In this document: in pieces, positions 1 through 6,489 of the stretch | Layout: every line of letters starts with the position of its first letter | Numbering within the stretch: position 1 is the first letter of the stretch | From: Synechococcales cyanobacterium 340R_concoct_173_sub | GTDB lineage: Bacteria; Cyanobacteriota; Cyanobacteriia; Leptolyngbyales; Leptolyngbyaceae | DNA: 6,606 bases | Assembly: GCA_025354065.1 (NCBI GenBank) | Contig: JANXNM010000879.1 | Coordinates: 1 to 6,606, forward strand | Reading direction: 5' to 3' | Notes under the pieces: generated by a model | What the model saw: the letters and a program-made list of their open reading frames with translations, nothing else | The model's database searches: none | What the model was told of the DNA's origin: nothing | Program-made: the position numbers and the translations under genes

Positions 1-228
1 CAGCGTAATCTCAGTCTTTTTATCAAAAACGAGATATTGCGGTTTTCCAGCGACGGCCCCGATATCGGTTTGACTGATCGCCTGGATGAGTCCAGCCCTG
101 ATCCAATCCTTGCGGGGAAGAACCAAATTGCGGACATTTGCGACCAACACCGGGGCGCTGATTTCCATTGACAAGAGCGCTGGGAAAGACGTAATCCCTG
201 ATGAACCTGTTGTGAACTGATAGGGCAC
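1..228 (-). CDS. N-terminal part of an unrecognised protein, cut by the left edge
   Basis: The minus strand is open for 76 codons, from a GTG at 228-226 to the left edge, with no stop. The protein starts MPYQFTTGSSG and later reads VRNLVLPRKDWIRAGLIQ, then a run ending FDKKTEITL at the edge. The start rests on the best Shine-Dalgarno sequence in the window, GGAGGG at 238-233, four bases before the GTG. An in-frame stop TAG lies just upstream at 240-238. An ATG at 168-166 is also in frame but has no such signal. The preceding minus-strand gene ends at 242, only 13 bases away, so the two are almost certainly co-transcribed. I do not recognise the family. There is no signal peptide or membrane segment in the visible part. 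The plus strand is also open over 1-168, but it has no start signal here, so I prefer the minus reading. Confidence 0.72.
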   Translation of the reverse strand, partial: MPYQFTTGSSGITSFPALLSMEISAPVLVANVRNLVLPRKDWIRAGLIQAISQTDIGAVAGKPQYLVFDKKTEITL

Positions 229-232
229 GTCG

Positions 233-238
233 CCCTCC
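233..238 (-). promoter_or_regulatory. Strong ribosome binding site for the GTG-started gene
   Basis: Read on the minus strand, GGAGGG is followed by CGAC and then GTG at 228-226. This is a near-ideal Shine-Dalgarno match and spacing, and it decides the start of the partial gene at the left edge. The other minus-strand genes in the window have only weak or no matching motif. Confidence 0.75.
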
Positions 239-241
239 TAT

Positions 242-511
242 TTAGCTCAGTTCAGGGCTTTCAGTTGAGACAACTTCAGTGGGTCGATAAGAATCAAGAA
301 GAGCTAGAACATCCTCTTCCTGGTGGTCGTCGAACGATGCGTATGCTGCATCCTCGGCCCGGTAGTCCCAAACGTTAACCATGAAGCTTTCATTTTCAGG
401 ATGTTTACCTACGGAAATATTTACCTTGGGTAGCGAGACGATAAACCCACCGTCTACGCGGTCAGTCTTGAAACCTTGCTGTGAAACCTTTCGCAGTAAT
501 GGAGCAATCAT
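242..511 (-). CDS. Small acidic protein of unknown function (89 aa)
   Basis: The gene runs from an ATG at 511-509 to a TAA at 244-242. The protein has a short basic N-terminal helix-like stretch (MIAPLLRKVSQQGF). Two likely beta segments follow (about residues 21-35, GGFIVSLPKVNISV, and 42-50, SFMVNVWDY). The second half is strongly acidic, with DDHQEED at 61-67 and EVVSTESPEL near the end. There is no membrane segment, cysteine cluster or recognisable motif. It lies 52 bases after the stop of the 201-residue gene and 13 bases before the next gene, so it sits inside a leftward operon. Upstream there is only a weak AGG. A GATAAT hexamer at 545-540 could be a -10 element but has no -35 partner. 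A small acidic partner, chaperone-like or assembly protein is possible, but that is only a guess from charge and position. Confidence 0.75.
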   Translation of the reverse strand: MIAPLLRKVSQQGFKTDRVDGGFIVSLPKVNISVGKHPENESFMVNVWDYRAEDAAYASFDDHQEEDVLALLDSYRPTEVVSTESPELS

Positions 512-563
512 ATGAAATCTACCTAAATTGAATGTGTGGATTATCTAGCCAATGGACTGCGGA

Positions 564-1169
564 TTAAGGTGCTGGTGCTACGCCGTCACTACCAGAATAA
601 ACATGGTAACTCTTGCCTGTAGCCGTATCCGTATATGAACGTTTTAAAGAAGATTTAGGGTAATAAATTCCTTTAAGCAGGTTCAATTCTGGTACATCAA
701 CGCTCAAAATAACGCCGTCACAATGATATGCAATTTCACTGATATTGAATGCGCTTAAAACCTTAACTCCTGACTGGCTTTTAATCGTTGCAGGAAGTGC
801 ATCCCATTTAGACTTAGGATATCGCCACGCAAAAGATAAGCTGGCTGTGAGCTTGACCGCAACGATTACAGACTTCCGTCCATCCTTTGGTGGGCTTGGA
901 TTTTTCCGGCTAATTGCATAACCCGCCGCGTTTAAATCGGCTACCTTGCCAATCGAGCAAAAACCACCCTTAGACACTGCCGCAATTTTGTATGCACGGT
1001 TTGGTTTTACGTTCTTAGGCGAGAACGCGACATCCTTGGTTGGTACACCAGTTTCTAGATCAAACAAGCCTAGCGTGTCTTTTTCGTCTAGGTTAGGGGA
1101 GGTGAACCCGTATAGGAACTTCGCGCCTATCGTTGTGAGTGCTCCCAGCTTGGTACGTTTTTCAGCCAT
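564..1169 (-). CDS. Unrecognised soluble protein (201 aa)
   Basis: An ATG at 1169-1167 opens a 201-residue frame that ends with TAA at 566-564. The N-terminus is basic (MAEKRTKLGA). The middle alternates short hydrophobic and polar stretches typical of a beta-rich domain: KFLYGFTSP near 17-25, AYKIAAVSKGGFCSIGKV at 59-76, SVIVAVKLTASLSFAWRY at 100-117, and CDGVILSVDVPELNLL at 150-165. A Lys/Pro-rich loop (RKNPSPPKDGRK, 88-99) separates two halves. The C-terminus is Ser/Tyr/Gly-rich and ends in VAPAP. There is no signal peptide or transmembrane helix. The gene lies 128 bases after the 484-residue gene, and that gap holds several potential RNA hairpins. No clear ribosome binding site precedes the ATG. 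A structural protein of a phage-like particle would fit the composition, but no motif proves it, and I do not recognise the family. Confidence 0.8.
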   Translation of the reverse strand: MAEKRTKLGALTTIGAKFLYGFTSPNLDEKDTLGLFDLETGVPTKDVAFSPKNVKPNRAYKIAAVSKGGFCSIGKVADLNAAGYAISRKNPSPPKDGRKSVIVAVKLTASLSFAWRYPKSKWDALPATIKSQSGVKVLSAFNISEIAYHCDGVILSVDVPELNLLKGIYYPKSSLKRSYTDTATGKSYHVYSGSDGVAPAP

Positions 1170-1183
1170 GGTAATTAGGGGAT

Positions 1184-1268
1184 AGAGAATAAATGTCTTC
1201 TCTCAACCTACACAGAAGCGGGGGCTTATTAACACCCCGCTAGTATTGGCGCACCCTTTAGGGGCGTG
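1184..1268 (-). other. Hairpin-rich leader between two leftward genes
   Basis: The 128-base gap before the 201-residue gene contains three inverted repeats. The strongest pairs 1217-1223 (AGCGGGG) with 1235-1241 (CCCCGCT) across an 11-base loop. A second pairs CGC-CCC at 1250-1256 with GGGGCG at 1261-1266, with one bulged A and the tetraloop TTTA. A third pairs AGAGAA at 1184-1189 with TTCTCT at 1198-1203. None is followed by a good U-run on the minus strand, so they are not typical intrinsic terminators. They would form a structured 5' leader or processing site between the first and second genes of the leftward block. Confidence 0.4.
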
Positions 1269-1297
1269 AAAAATTCTAGGTAGTAAATGTTTTTTAT

Positions 1298-2752
1298 TTA
1301 AGCGACCACCCCCCACGGGTTTAAAATCTTTTCGTCAATCCCATCAGGTTTTGTCGCTAGCCTCAGAGCAAGCTTGAATGCTTTCACTTTCCACCACTTT
1401 CCATTGGCATCAATCATAGTTTTTTGTTTTTCGTCAAGCGTCTCCTTGGCAATCCTTATAGTTGCGGTTGACACTGTAAATTTAGCTACTTCTGAACGAA
1501 ACCGGGCATTATCGTTAGGTTGAATTGTCGTGAATTTAACAGGGTCTCCATTACATAGATTCGTCGCAATACTCGTTAAGTAAGCCTTACCCTCGCCTTC
1601 TGTACCAAAGAACCCATGCAATTGATGACCATCCTTCAAATGGCACACTACTTTAAAGTTTCCACCTGTAAACGGTTTTAAAGTGGCCTTAAGCTTGTCC
1701 CACGTCACGGTAGCTTTAAGATTTGGGATACTCATTTCTTTTTTCATGGCACGTTTACCGTCTGGGAGTGTGGTTGCTCCACCTACCCCGCTGTAGAAAT
1801 ATGCAGTAACTAGACGCTCGTTTCTTGCAGCCTTAACCCCTGTATCTATGGTTGTCTGAACCACCATCCCTACGCTTTTAGTCCCTATACCACTAGCAAC
1901 AGCCATTTCAGTGGATACGGCGTTGCGAATATCTTCAGTTGAGCCACTAATAAACGTGAAATTGCTTTTATCTGAAGAGTCCGGATAGTACTTGATAATG
2001 CGCTCCTTACCCTTTGCATCATTAATTGCGGCCCTAGACATCGCATAGCTTGTCTGGATTCCGCTTGTGACGAGATAGCCAACTTCAAATAGGTCATCCT
2101 CCAGTTGCTCAATGAATCCCTTAAACATACTGCCAACGATCGGGATGTTTTTGTCAGCCCAATCCGCTACGCCCTCAACAACCTTCGCTAAAGTCCATGG
2201 CTCTGTGTAGGGTTGCTTAGGCGATAAACCAAGCAAGAACCTCCCAGAGACGTAAGTTAGGTTCATGAAATTACGGAGCAAACCGGACTTCATAGCAGTC
2301 ATGGCACCGTTGAGAGTTGCATTCAGTTCTTCTTTGTTCTCTTCTTCGATCGTAGCCAATACAACCGGGTCCAGTGTGGGCCATTTCATCTTCCCCATTT
2401 TGGGCATCCCAATCTTGGCATTGCGGACTAATCCAGAGGCTCCCATACGCCCTAGCTGTGCCCCAAACGATTTATTCGTAGCCTCTATGTCAGCAACGAT
2501 CATGTCATCACTTGCAGCCCAATCATATTGGTATAGGGTTTGAGCTGCGCCCATGATAACCGAGCAAAAATTCGACATTAGATAGTCGAATCCTTTCCGA
2601 AAGAATCCGACTGCCCAGTCCCATGTTCTTGTTAACCAATCAGGCGATTTTTTGCCGCGTGAATTGTCGGATAAACTGTCATTTTCATTGAAAATACGCT
2701 TTCCTAATTGGTTCTTTGCTACGTAAATCGCCAAGTCAACTATTAGTGACAT
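1298..2752 (-). CDS. Large unrecognised alpha/beta protein (484 aa), first gene of the leftward block
   Basis: I start the gene at the ATG at 2752-2750. The frame extends 30 codons further to a TTG at 2842, but that would overlap the divergent gene, so the ATG is preferred. The N-terminus (MSLIVDLAIYVAKNQLGKRIF) is a likely amphipathic helix. A Trp/aromatic-rich segment follows (about 39-80: PDWLTRTWDWAVGFF to LYQYDWAAS), then a Met/Gly/Lys-rich linker (115-125, GMPKMGKMKWP). Helix-prone stretches include FMNLTYVSGRFLLGL (162-176) and IPIVGSMFKGFIEQLEDDLFEV (203-224). From about 345 the protein turns beta-rich (KATVTWDKLKATLKP, then FKVVCHLKDGHQLHGFF at 366-382). It ends NPWGVVA. No segment is long and pure enough to call a transmembrane helix with confidence, although the 203-240 region is hydrophobic. 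No catalytic motif is seen. It could be a virion-internal, pilot or tail-associated protein, but this is inference only. Confidence 0.85.
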   Translation of the reverse strand: MSLIVDLAIYVAKNQLGKRIFNENDSLSDNSRGKKSPDWLTRTWDWAVGFFRKGFDYLMSNFCSVIMGAAQTLYQYDWAASDDMIVADIEATNKSFGAQLGRMGASGLVRNAKIGMPKMGKMKWPTLDPVVLATIEEENKEELNATLNGAMTAMKSGLLRNFMNLTYVSGRFLLGLSPKQPYTEPWTLAKVVEGVADWADKNIPIVGSMFKGFIEQLEDDLFEVGYLVTSGIQTSYAMSRAAINDAKGKERIIKYYPDSSDKSNFTFISGSTEDIRNAVSTEMAVASGIGTKSVGMVVQTTIDTGVKAARNERLVTAYFYSGVGGATTLPDGKRAMKKEMSIPNLKATVTWDKLKATLKPFTGGNFKVVCHLKDGHQLHGFFGTEGEGKAYLTSIATNLCNGDPVKFTTIQPNDNARFRSEVAKFTVSTATIRIAKETLDEKQKTMIDANGKWWKVKAFKLALRLATKPDGIDEKILNPWGVVA

Positions 2753-2783
2753 AATGTGTTTATTCTTTCTAGTTTGTATTATG
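2750..2783. promoter_or_regulatory. Compact symmetric divergent start region, possible overlapping promoters
   Basis: Only 28 bases (2753-2780) separate the two divergent start codons. The sequence CATAAT at 2750-2755 and its complement ATTATG at 2778-2783 form an inverted repeat that overlaps both start codons. Each CATAAT matches the -10 consensus at five of six positions and points towards the opposite gene. This would give leaders of roughly 20 nt. No convincing -35 hexamer lies at the right distance for either one, and neither gene has a clear Shine-Dalgarno sequence. The promoter reading is therefore tentative. Confidence 0.3.
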
Positions 2784-3623
2784 AGTATTTTACGTGTTAC
2801 CAAACGCGATCCATCCACAATTAATAATGAGGTAGACTTCAACCCGTCAGTGTTTAAGTATTACGTAGACAGAATTGAGGTTAAAAAAGAATCTGTTAAG
2901 AACGGCTTGAAACCTGCTTTTTGTGGAATGCTAGACGAGTTACTTCGACCCGATGAAGCAAACTACACACTAGACGGTAACTGGAACTTTTCAGACCCTA
3001 CAACAGCCTCAACTGTAATCGGTGGAACGACGACAATAATCAATACCTATGAGGGCGTAAAGTATGTTTACAGGCAAGCGACACAGATATTAATCAATGC
3101 GGCGGTGCCAGCTAATTTAAATGGGTTTGCAGGGCTTACTTACAAGGCATCACTCAATCCAATGACTTTTGCAAGCACCTACACCTTAACGACCGATTTA
3201 AACGAAATTACACACGGAGAACTCATTCAAGATGGACAAGCTAATACGATCGTGCCTATCTCGAATCTTGGTGGAACGCCCCGAATTAGTGCAACTTTTC
3301 GGACAACTAATGCAGGTTACGGACCAATACAACCAGGTGAGCAAGGCACTCACGGAATCGACGAGTTCGGATACTACCGACCAATCACCTTCTGGAACGA
3401 AACGGTAGTGAATGAAACCACACAAGGAGCCGATGAATACTACGCAACGCTAACCGAAAGTAATACCGGATTCACCTTAAATACAAAGAAAATCCTCTTT
3501 GCCCTGAGAGACAACGGTGATGCCTTACCTAGGTATAATCCGATCGATCTAGTCACATTTGCAAACCTTATCAAACTGCACTATTTCTATCGTTACAGCA
3601 CTCCAGTAGAGGCAGAAATTTAA
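2781..3623 (+). CDS. Beta-rich Thr/Asn-rich protein of unknown function (280 aa)
   Basis: The ATG at 2781 gives a protein starting MSILRVTKRDPS. An in-frame ATG at 2754 would add nine hydrophobic residues (MCLFFLVCI) and overlap the divergent gene, so I prefer 2781. The N-terminal 60 residues are mixed charged and helical (YYVDRIEVKKESVKNGLKP near 27-45). From about residue 62 the chain becomes rich in Thr, Asn, Gly and Tyr with alternating hydrophobics: NYTLDGNWNF, then STVIGGTTTIINTY at 77-90, TYTLTTDLNEIT at 133-144, and SNTGFTLNTKKILFAL at 227-242. This composition is common in fibre, spike or other extracellular and virion beta domains, but no specific family is recognised. It ends at a double stop TAA TAA (3621-3626). 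It heads the rightward block and is followed by a small hairpin and a possible internal promoter. Confidence 0.85.
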   Translation: MSILRVTKRDPSTINNEVDFNPSVFKYYVDRIEVKKESVKNGLKPAFCGMLDELLRPDEANYTLDGNWNFSDPTTASTVIGGTTTIINTYEGVKYVYRQATQILINAAVPANLNGFAGLTYKASLNPMTFASTYTLTTDLNEITHGELIQDGQANTIVPISNLGGTPRISATFRTTNAGYGPIQPGEQGTHGIDEFGYYRPITFWNETVVNETTQGADEYYATLTESNTGFTLNTKKILFALRDNGDALPRYNPIDLVTFANLIKLHYFYRYSTPVEAEI

Positions 3624-3639
3624 TAACCTTCCTGGTTAT
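3623..3639 (+). other. Small hairpin directly after the 280-aa gene
   Basis: ATAACC (3623-3628) pairs perfectly with GGTTAT (3634-3639) around the loop TTCCT, overlapping the stop codon. No U-run follows, so it is at best a weak terminator, or an RNA end-protecting or processing element between the first and second genes of the rightward block. Confidence 0.35.
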
Positions 3640-3650
3640 CTACCCTTAGC

Positions 3651-3679
3651 TTGAACTGTAACGTTTAGGCTGTGATACT
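3651..3679 (+). promoter_or_regulatory. Possible sigma-70-type promoter before the 109-aa gene
   Basis: TTGAAC at 3651-3656 (four of six to the -35 consensus) is separated by exactly 17 bases from GATACT at 3674-3679 (four of six to TATAAT). The -10 is preceded by TGT, giving an extended -10 form TGTGATACT. Transcription would begin near 3686, about 25 bases before the ATG at 3711. It lies in the only sizeable gap of the rightward block, just after a hairpin, which supports separate expression of the last three genes. Confidence 0.4.
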
Positions 3680-3710
3680 TTTTTTGAACACATTAGTCAC
3701 GCAGGACAAT

Positions 3711-4040
3711 ATGAATTTTTGGAACAATGCAAACGAAATCCCTACCGAAGATTTTGACACTAGAGAACAGCGCTTAGTATTCGATTTTCTGGCATTGCAC
3801 TGTGCTTTAGCCAAAGGGAACCCCGATCCAAGCGGTGTAGTCTATCCTAAATTTTTCATTGAGGCTGATAACATCTATAGCCGTCCAGTAACTTCTTACC
3901 GTATTCGAGAGACACCAACCGATGGGCATCGCCTAATTATGGAGATTTCAGTACCAATTGACCCGCTGGCAGGTATTCAGGCTAACGGTCTCTGGAATCA
4001 CGTCTACGAAGTCGCCCCGTCCCTTGAATTGCCAAATTAA
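3711..4040 (+). CDS. Small protein of unknown function (109 aa)
   Basis: The frame is open from a GTG at 3672. I choose the ATG at 3711 because AGGA at 3703-3706 precedes it by four bases, and because the GTG falls inside a likely promoter -10 region. The protein starts MNFWNNANEIPTEDFDTREQ. A helix-prone stretch follows (RLVFDFLALHCALAKGN, 21-37), then beta-like segments (GVVYPKFFIEAD at 42-53; HRLIMEISVPID at 73-84). The end is GLWNHVYEVAPSLELPN. There is no signal peptide, membrane helix or known motif. The stop at 4038-4040 lies two bases before the next ATG, so translation of the 685-residue gene is probably coupled to this one. A small adaptor or accessory partner of the large downstream protein is plausible from this arrangement, but unproven. 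Confidence 0.8.
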   Translation: MNFWNNANEIPTEDFDTREQRLVFDFLALHCALAKGNPDPSGVVYPKFFIEADNIYSRPVTSYRIRETPTDGHRLIMEISVPIDPLAGIQANGLWNHVYEVAPSLELPN

Positions 4041-4042
4041 TT

Positions 4043-6100
4043 ATGCAGATTATTGGGGATGGGAAGATACTGGGAATTCCTTACCTCCCAGTTAGAAGCC
4101 AAGAGAAGGGTAGTGGATACAATCAAAATAGCCCTGATTGGAATCCTAATTTTGATTTTAGCGATCACTTGACGAAAGATGATAGGGAGAAAATTCCCTA
4201 TCCAGAATACTCTCCCAATATTCCATTCAAACTCGAACCCGATCGACGCGGCGGTAGAACCGACCCTATAAATCCAGGTAATAGCAGTGGGACAGGCAGA
4301 AATCCCAATGGAAGTAGCGGCGGGGGCTACAACGGTGATACCAGTAGTAAACGTAGACCTAAAAGCCCCATAGACTTGCAAGATGCTTTAGGAATACCAC
4401 CTTGGCAAGAGACTTTATGGGATGAGTTAATAAACCCTAGAGGTGCTGTAGGAGGGTTTGGGCCTAAAGGTGCTATTCCGTTTAATCCCCAAGGTGATAC
4501 GAAAGAGCCACCAGTGCCAAAAACTCCTAGAGGTCCGCAGGAGAACCTATGTGGAACCGGACCTTTACCTCATTGGAAGTATGGGGGGGAACACAATGCA
4601 AATTCATTGATTGTTCAGTTCAGGGTTATTAAAGAGACTGAAGTCGGGGGAAATAGTTCGGTCAACACGCCCGATATTAGAGAGGATGATGGTATAGAGC
4701 ATTACTATGCAAAAGATGGCCTCAATGCCTATCTTAGGTACCAGTTGAGTATGACTAAAGCCATCCCTGAATGGGATTTTACACCTCCCTATGAAATTGG
4801 CGGTTCCAATCCTCCGGTGATAGAGAGTGTTCAATCGAAGGATACTTATGGGCTTAAGTTCGGATATCCATGGTCAAGAAGAGATGTATTCATAAAACGC
4901 GGTGGGGCACTCGCCTACGCATCAAAACGCAAAGTTAAACTTTTATCTAGATATTGGTTTACAACTTGGCCCCTACCCAACACTCCAGCCAATATAGTAG
5001 GTCTAACGTATTGGCGCTCAAATGTCACGCGCTACTATCTAGCGATTCAATGCTTGATAGGCTTTGCAAGCGCACCCAAAAAGCTTGATTACCATCCACC
5101 GGGAAAACCATATAACAGGAAAGACGAGATGGGCTGTCAATGGCAGAAGGACGAAGTGAGCTACACGCTTCCTGAATTAAAAATAGGTGACAGTACAATC
5201 GGCGGAAACTCGATCAACATAGACGATGGCTTAATACCTCTTGCGAATTTTGTCTGCAAGTCTATGGAAATGATTCATAAAGGTTTGGGTCTCAATCAAT
5301 TAGGTGCAGAATTACCTAAACTTGTCACCGATCGAGGGGGAACAAAAATCAAGCCTAGTTCACTGGCGGAACTGACACAGTGGCAGTTTGATAACGTTTC
5401 CAGTTTGGTTGGACTGCCTGTGGAGACGGCGATCACCAACCTAGAAAACAGTACTAAAGATATTGTTTTTCGCAACGTTCAAGACTGCATTTCTTATATG
5501 TTCCAGCAACAGAAGGAATCGGATCTTGATTTGATGGTAATCGAGAACTATTGCACTAGAATTGCCCAACAACTAGAAGCGGTCACTCAGATATCCCTAA
5601 GACAGCAAGCCGACATCGAGATGCTTGTTAAAGAGCTTGGTTTCAGGTGGAAGTGGGAAACTAAAACCCGCAAATCATTATATAAAATCGGGATGAGTGA
5701 TGAGGATGAAAAAACGGGCATTTTGGAACTTTTTAAAGGAGGAGAAGTAAGCTATCCAGTACGAATTTGGGACGATAAGCTAGACAGTCGGCAAATTGCT
5801 ATGACAACGAATTTGTACAGTGAAATAGCATCTAAATCTAACTTCCATAGCTTTAACACTGATTCCCCTATTCCCGGTCTAGACGCTCGATCTAAGATGT
5901 CTAAGACGGGTGAAGAAGATTGGAAGGAGTGGGTCAAGGGAATTAACACTCCAGAGAAGGGGACCATATCCGGTGGAACCACACCATATATTGAGGAATA
6001 TTCGCAAACCTCCATTACCGCTAAAAAGATCGCGGAACCCGCTAGTGGATTATCCTTGTTCATGAAACCTAAAAAAGCGAAAGTAACAGGACCAAAATGA
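4043..6100 (+). CDS. Large modular protein with a Gly/Asn/Pro linker and possible coiled coil (685 aa)
   Basis: The ATG at 4043 follows the previous stop by two bases. The TGA at 6098-6100 overlaps the next start as ATGA. The protein shows three zones. Residues 1-75 are aromatic/Pro/Asp-rich (PDWNPNFDFSDHL, YPEYSPNIPF). Residues about 76-170 are a low-complexity linker rich in Gly, Asn, Ser and Pro (GNSSGTGRNPNGSSGGG, then KEPPVPKTPRGPQ). From about 175 a large folded region begins, with VQFRVIKETEV, aromatic segments (WSRRDVFIKRGG, KLLSRYWFTTWPLP, RYYLAIQCLIGF) and scattered single cysteines. Residues about 440-535 are Gln/Leu/Glu-rich and likely helical, possibly coiled coil (FQQQKESDLDLMVIENY; RQQADIEMLVKELGF). 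The C-terminus is basic (MKPKKAKVTGPK). No nucleotide-binding, protease or nuclease motif is visible. No ribosome binding site precedes it, which fits translational coupling. Its function is unknown; a structural or scaffold role is inferred from the architecture. Confidence 0.9.
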   Translation: MQIIGDGKILGIPYLPVRSQEKGSGYNQNSPDWNPNFDFSDHLTKDDREKIPYPEYSPNIPFKLEPDRRGGRTDPINPGNSSGTGRNPNGSSGGGYNGDTSSKRRPKSPIDLQDALGIPPWQETLWDELINPRGAVGGFGPKGAIPFNPQGDTKEPPVPKTPRGPQENLCGTGPLPHWKYGGEHNANSLIVQFRVIKETEVGGNSSVNTPDIREDDGIEHYYAKDGLNAYLRYQLSMTKAIPEWDFTPPYEIGGSNPPVIESVQSKDTYGLKFGYPWSRRDVFIKRGGALAYASKRKVKLLSRYWFTTWPLPNTPANIVGLTYWRSNVTRYYLAIQCLIGFASAPKKLDYHPPGKPYNRKDEMGCQWQKDEVSYTLPELKIGDSTIGGNSINIDDGLIPLANFVCKSMEMIHKGLGLNQLGAELPKLVTDRGGTKIKPSSLAELTQWQFDNVSSLVGLPVETAITNLENSTKDIVFRNVQDCISYMFQQQKESDLDLMVIENYCTRIAQQLEAVTQISLRQQADIEMLVKELGFRWKWETKTRKSLYKIGMSDEDEKTGILELFKGGEVSYPVRIWDDKLDSRQIAMTTNLYSEIASKSNFHSFNTDSPIPGLDARSKMSKTGEEDWKEWVKGINTPEKGTISGGTTPYIEEYSQTSITAKKIAEPASGLSLFMKPKKAKVTGPK

Positions 6101-6291
6101 GTTTGATTGCAATGGAACCATTCAGAATGGGCTTACTTACTCCTGCGCGTGGAGATATTGGGGTAAACGAGCATGGCCAGAAATTCCGGTTGTTGATTAC
6201 CTCTGAAAAGCTGATTACCCTAGAACCTTATGAAGGCAAAAATAGAGCAGTATTTTTTGTATTTATGGGGAAATTACCAGGCGACGAGTAA
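6097..6291 (+). CDS. Small protein of unknown function (64 aa), last gene of the rightward block
   Basis: The ATG at 6097 overlaps the preceding TGA by four bases (ATGA), and AGGA at 6089-6092 lies upstream at a workable distance. The frame ends at TAA 6289-6291. The protein starts MSLIAMEPFRMGLLTPARGD and continues with alternating short hydrophobic stretches (KFRLLITSEKLITLEP, then RAVFFVFMGKLPGDE). This pattern suggests a compact beta-fold. No motif, signal peptide or membrane helix is seen. The tight overlap says it is made together with the 685-residue protein. It may be a small partner, but there is no direct evidence. Confidence 0.75.
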   Translation: MSLIAMEPFRMGLLTPARGDIGVNEHGQKFRLLITSEKLITLEPYEGKNRAVFFVFMGKLPGDE

Positions 6292-6320
6292 CCATTGATT
6301 CAATATTTTCTTATCTATTG

Positions 6321-6357
6321 TGTGGGTGAACTTCTGTCTAAAAAGGCAGAAGTCCCA
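6321..6357 (+). other. Bulged 13-bp stem-loop in the 3' non-coding region
   Basis: ACTTCTGTC (6330-6338) pairs with GGCAGAAGT (6345-6353), with one G-U wobble in RNA and the loop TAAAAA. TGGG (6323-6326) pairs with CCCA (6354-6357) below a three-base bulge (TGA). No U-run follows, so this is not a classic terminator. It could protect the 3' end of the operon transcript or be part of a small RNA. Confidence 0.4.
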
Positions 6358-6370
6358 ACGAAGGAATAGG

Positions 6371-6384
6371 CTTTAGCTCGATCG
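6371..6384 (+). promoter_or_regulatory. Segment complementary to the terminator arm, possible antiterminator
   Basis: CTTTAGCTCGATCG is the exact reverse complement of 6523-6536, which covers the inner part of the terminator's left arm plus most of its loop. In RNA, this pairing would compete with the terminator hairpin. Regulation by such a switch is inference; the 14-base complementarity is seen directly. Confidence 0.3.
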
Positions 6385-6489
6385 TCCCTGCTTATTGCGA
6401 GTGATGGTGAGTGGGTTTCAAGCATCGCTTTTTGGTGATGTAGGCCAATTTTAGTCCAGTGACCTATTCTCAATAAAACAAGGAAATGA

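Noticed and set aside
946..1185. Plus-strand open frame of 79 codons opposite the 201-residue gene
   Set aside because: It is a shadow of the minus-strand gene, without a ribosome binding site or protein-like composition.
1217..1241. GC-rich hairpin as an intrinsic terminator of the 484-residue gene
   Set aside because: On the minus strand the stem is followed by TTCTGTG and not by a run of T, so efficient termination is unlikely.
2753..2842. A 30-codon N-terminal extension of the 484-residue protein starting at a TTG
   Set aside because: It would lie inside the divergent 280-residue gene. The ATG at 2752 gives a cleaner start with a non-overlapping layout.
3672..3710. GTG start adding 13 residues to the 109-residue protein
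   Set aside because: It falls within the likely -10 element and has no ribosome binding site, whereas the ATG at 3711 has AGGA four bases upstream.
4037..4381. Minus-strand open frame of 114 codons opposite the start of the 685-residue gene
   Set aside because: It lies entirely under a well supported plus-strand gene and in its low-complexity linker, which creates long antisense frames. It has no start signal.
3022..5979. Recurring GGTGGAAC in the rightward genes
   Set aside because: The copies are few, unevenly spaced and in coding sequence for Gly-Gly-Thr, so protein composition explains them.
6321..6440. tRNA-like or tmRNA-like structure around the stem-loop and the GGGTTTCAAGC sequence
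   Set aside because: No cloverleaf could be drawn: there is no matching acceptor stem, T-arm or anticodon loop of seven bases.
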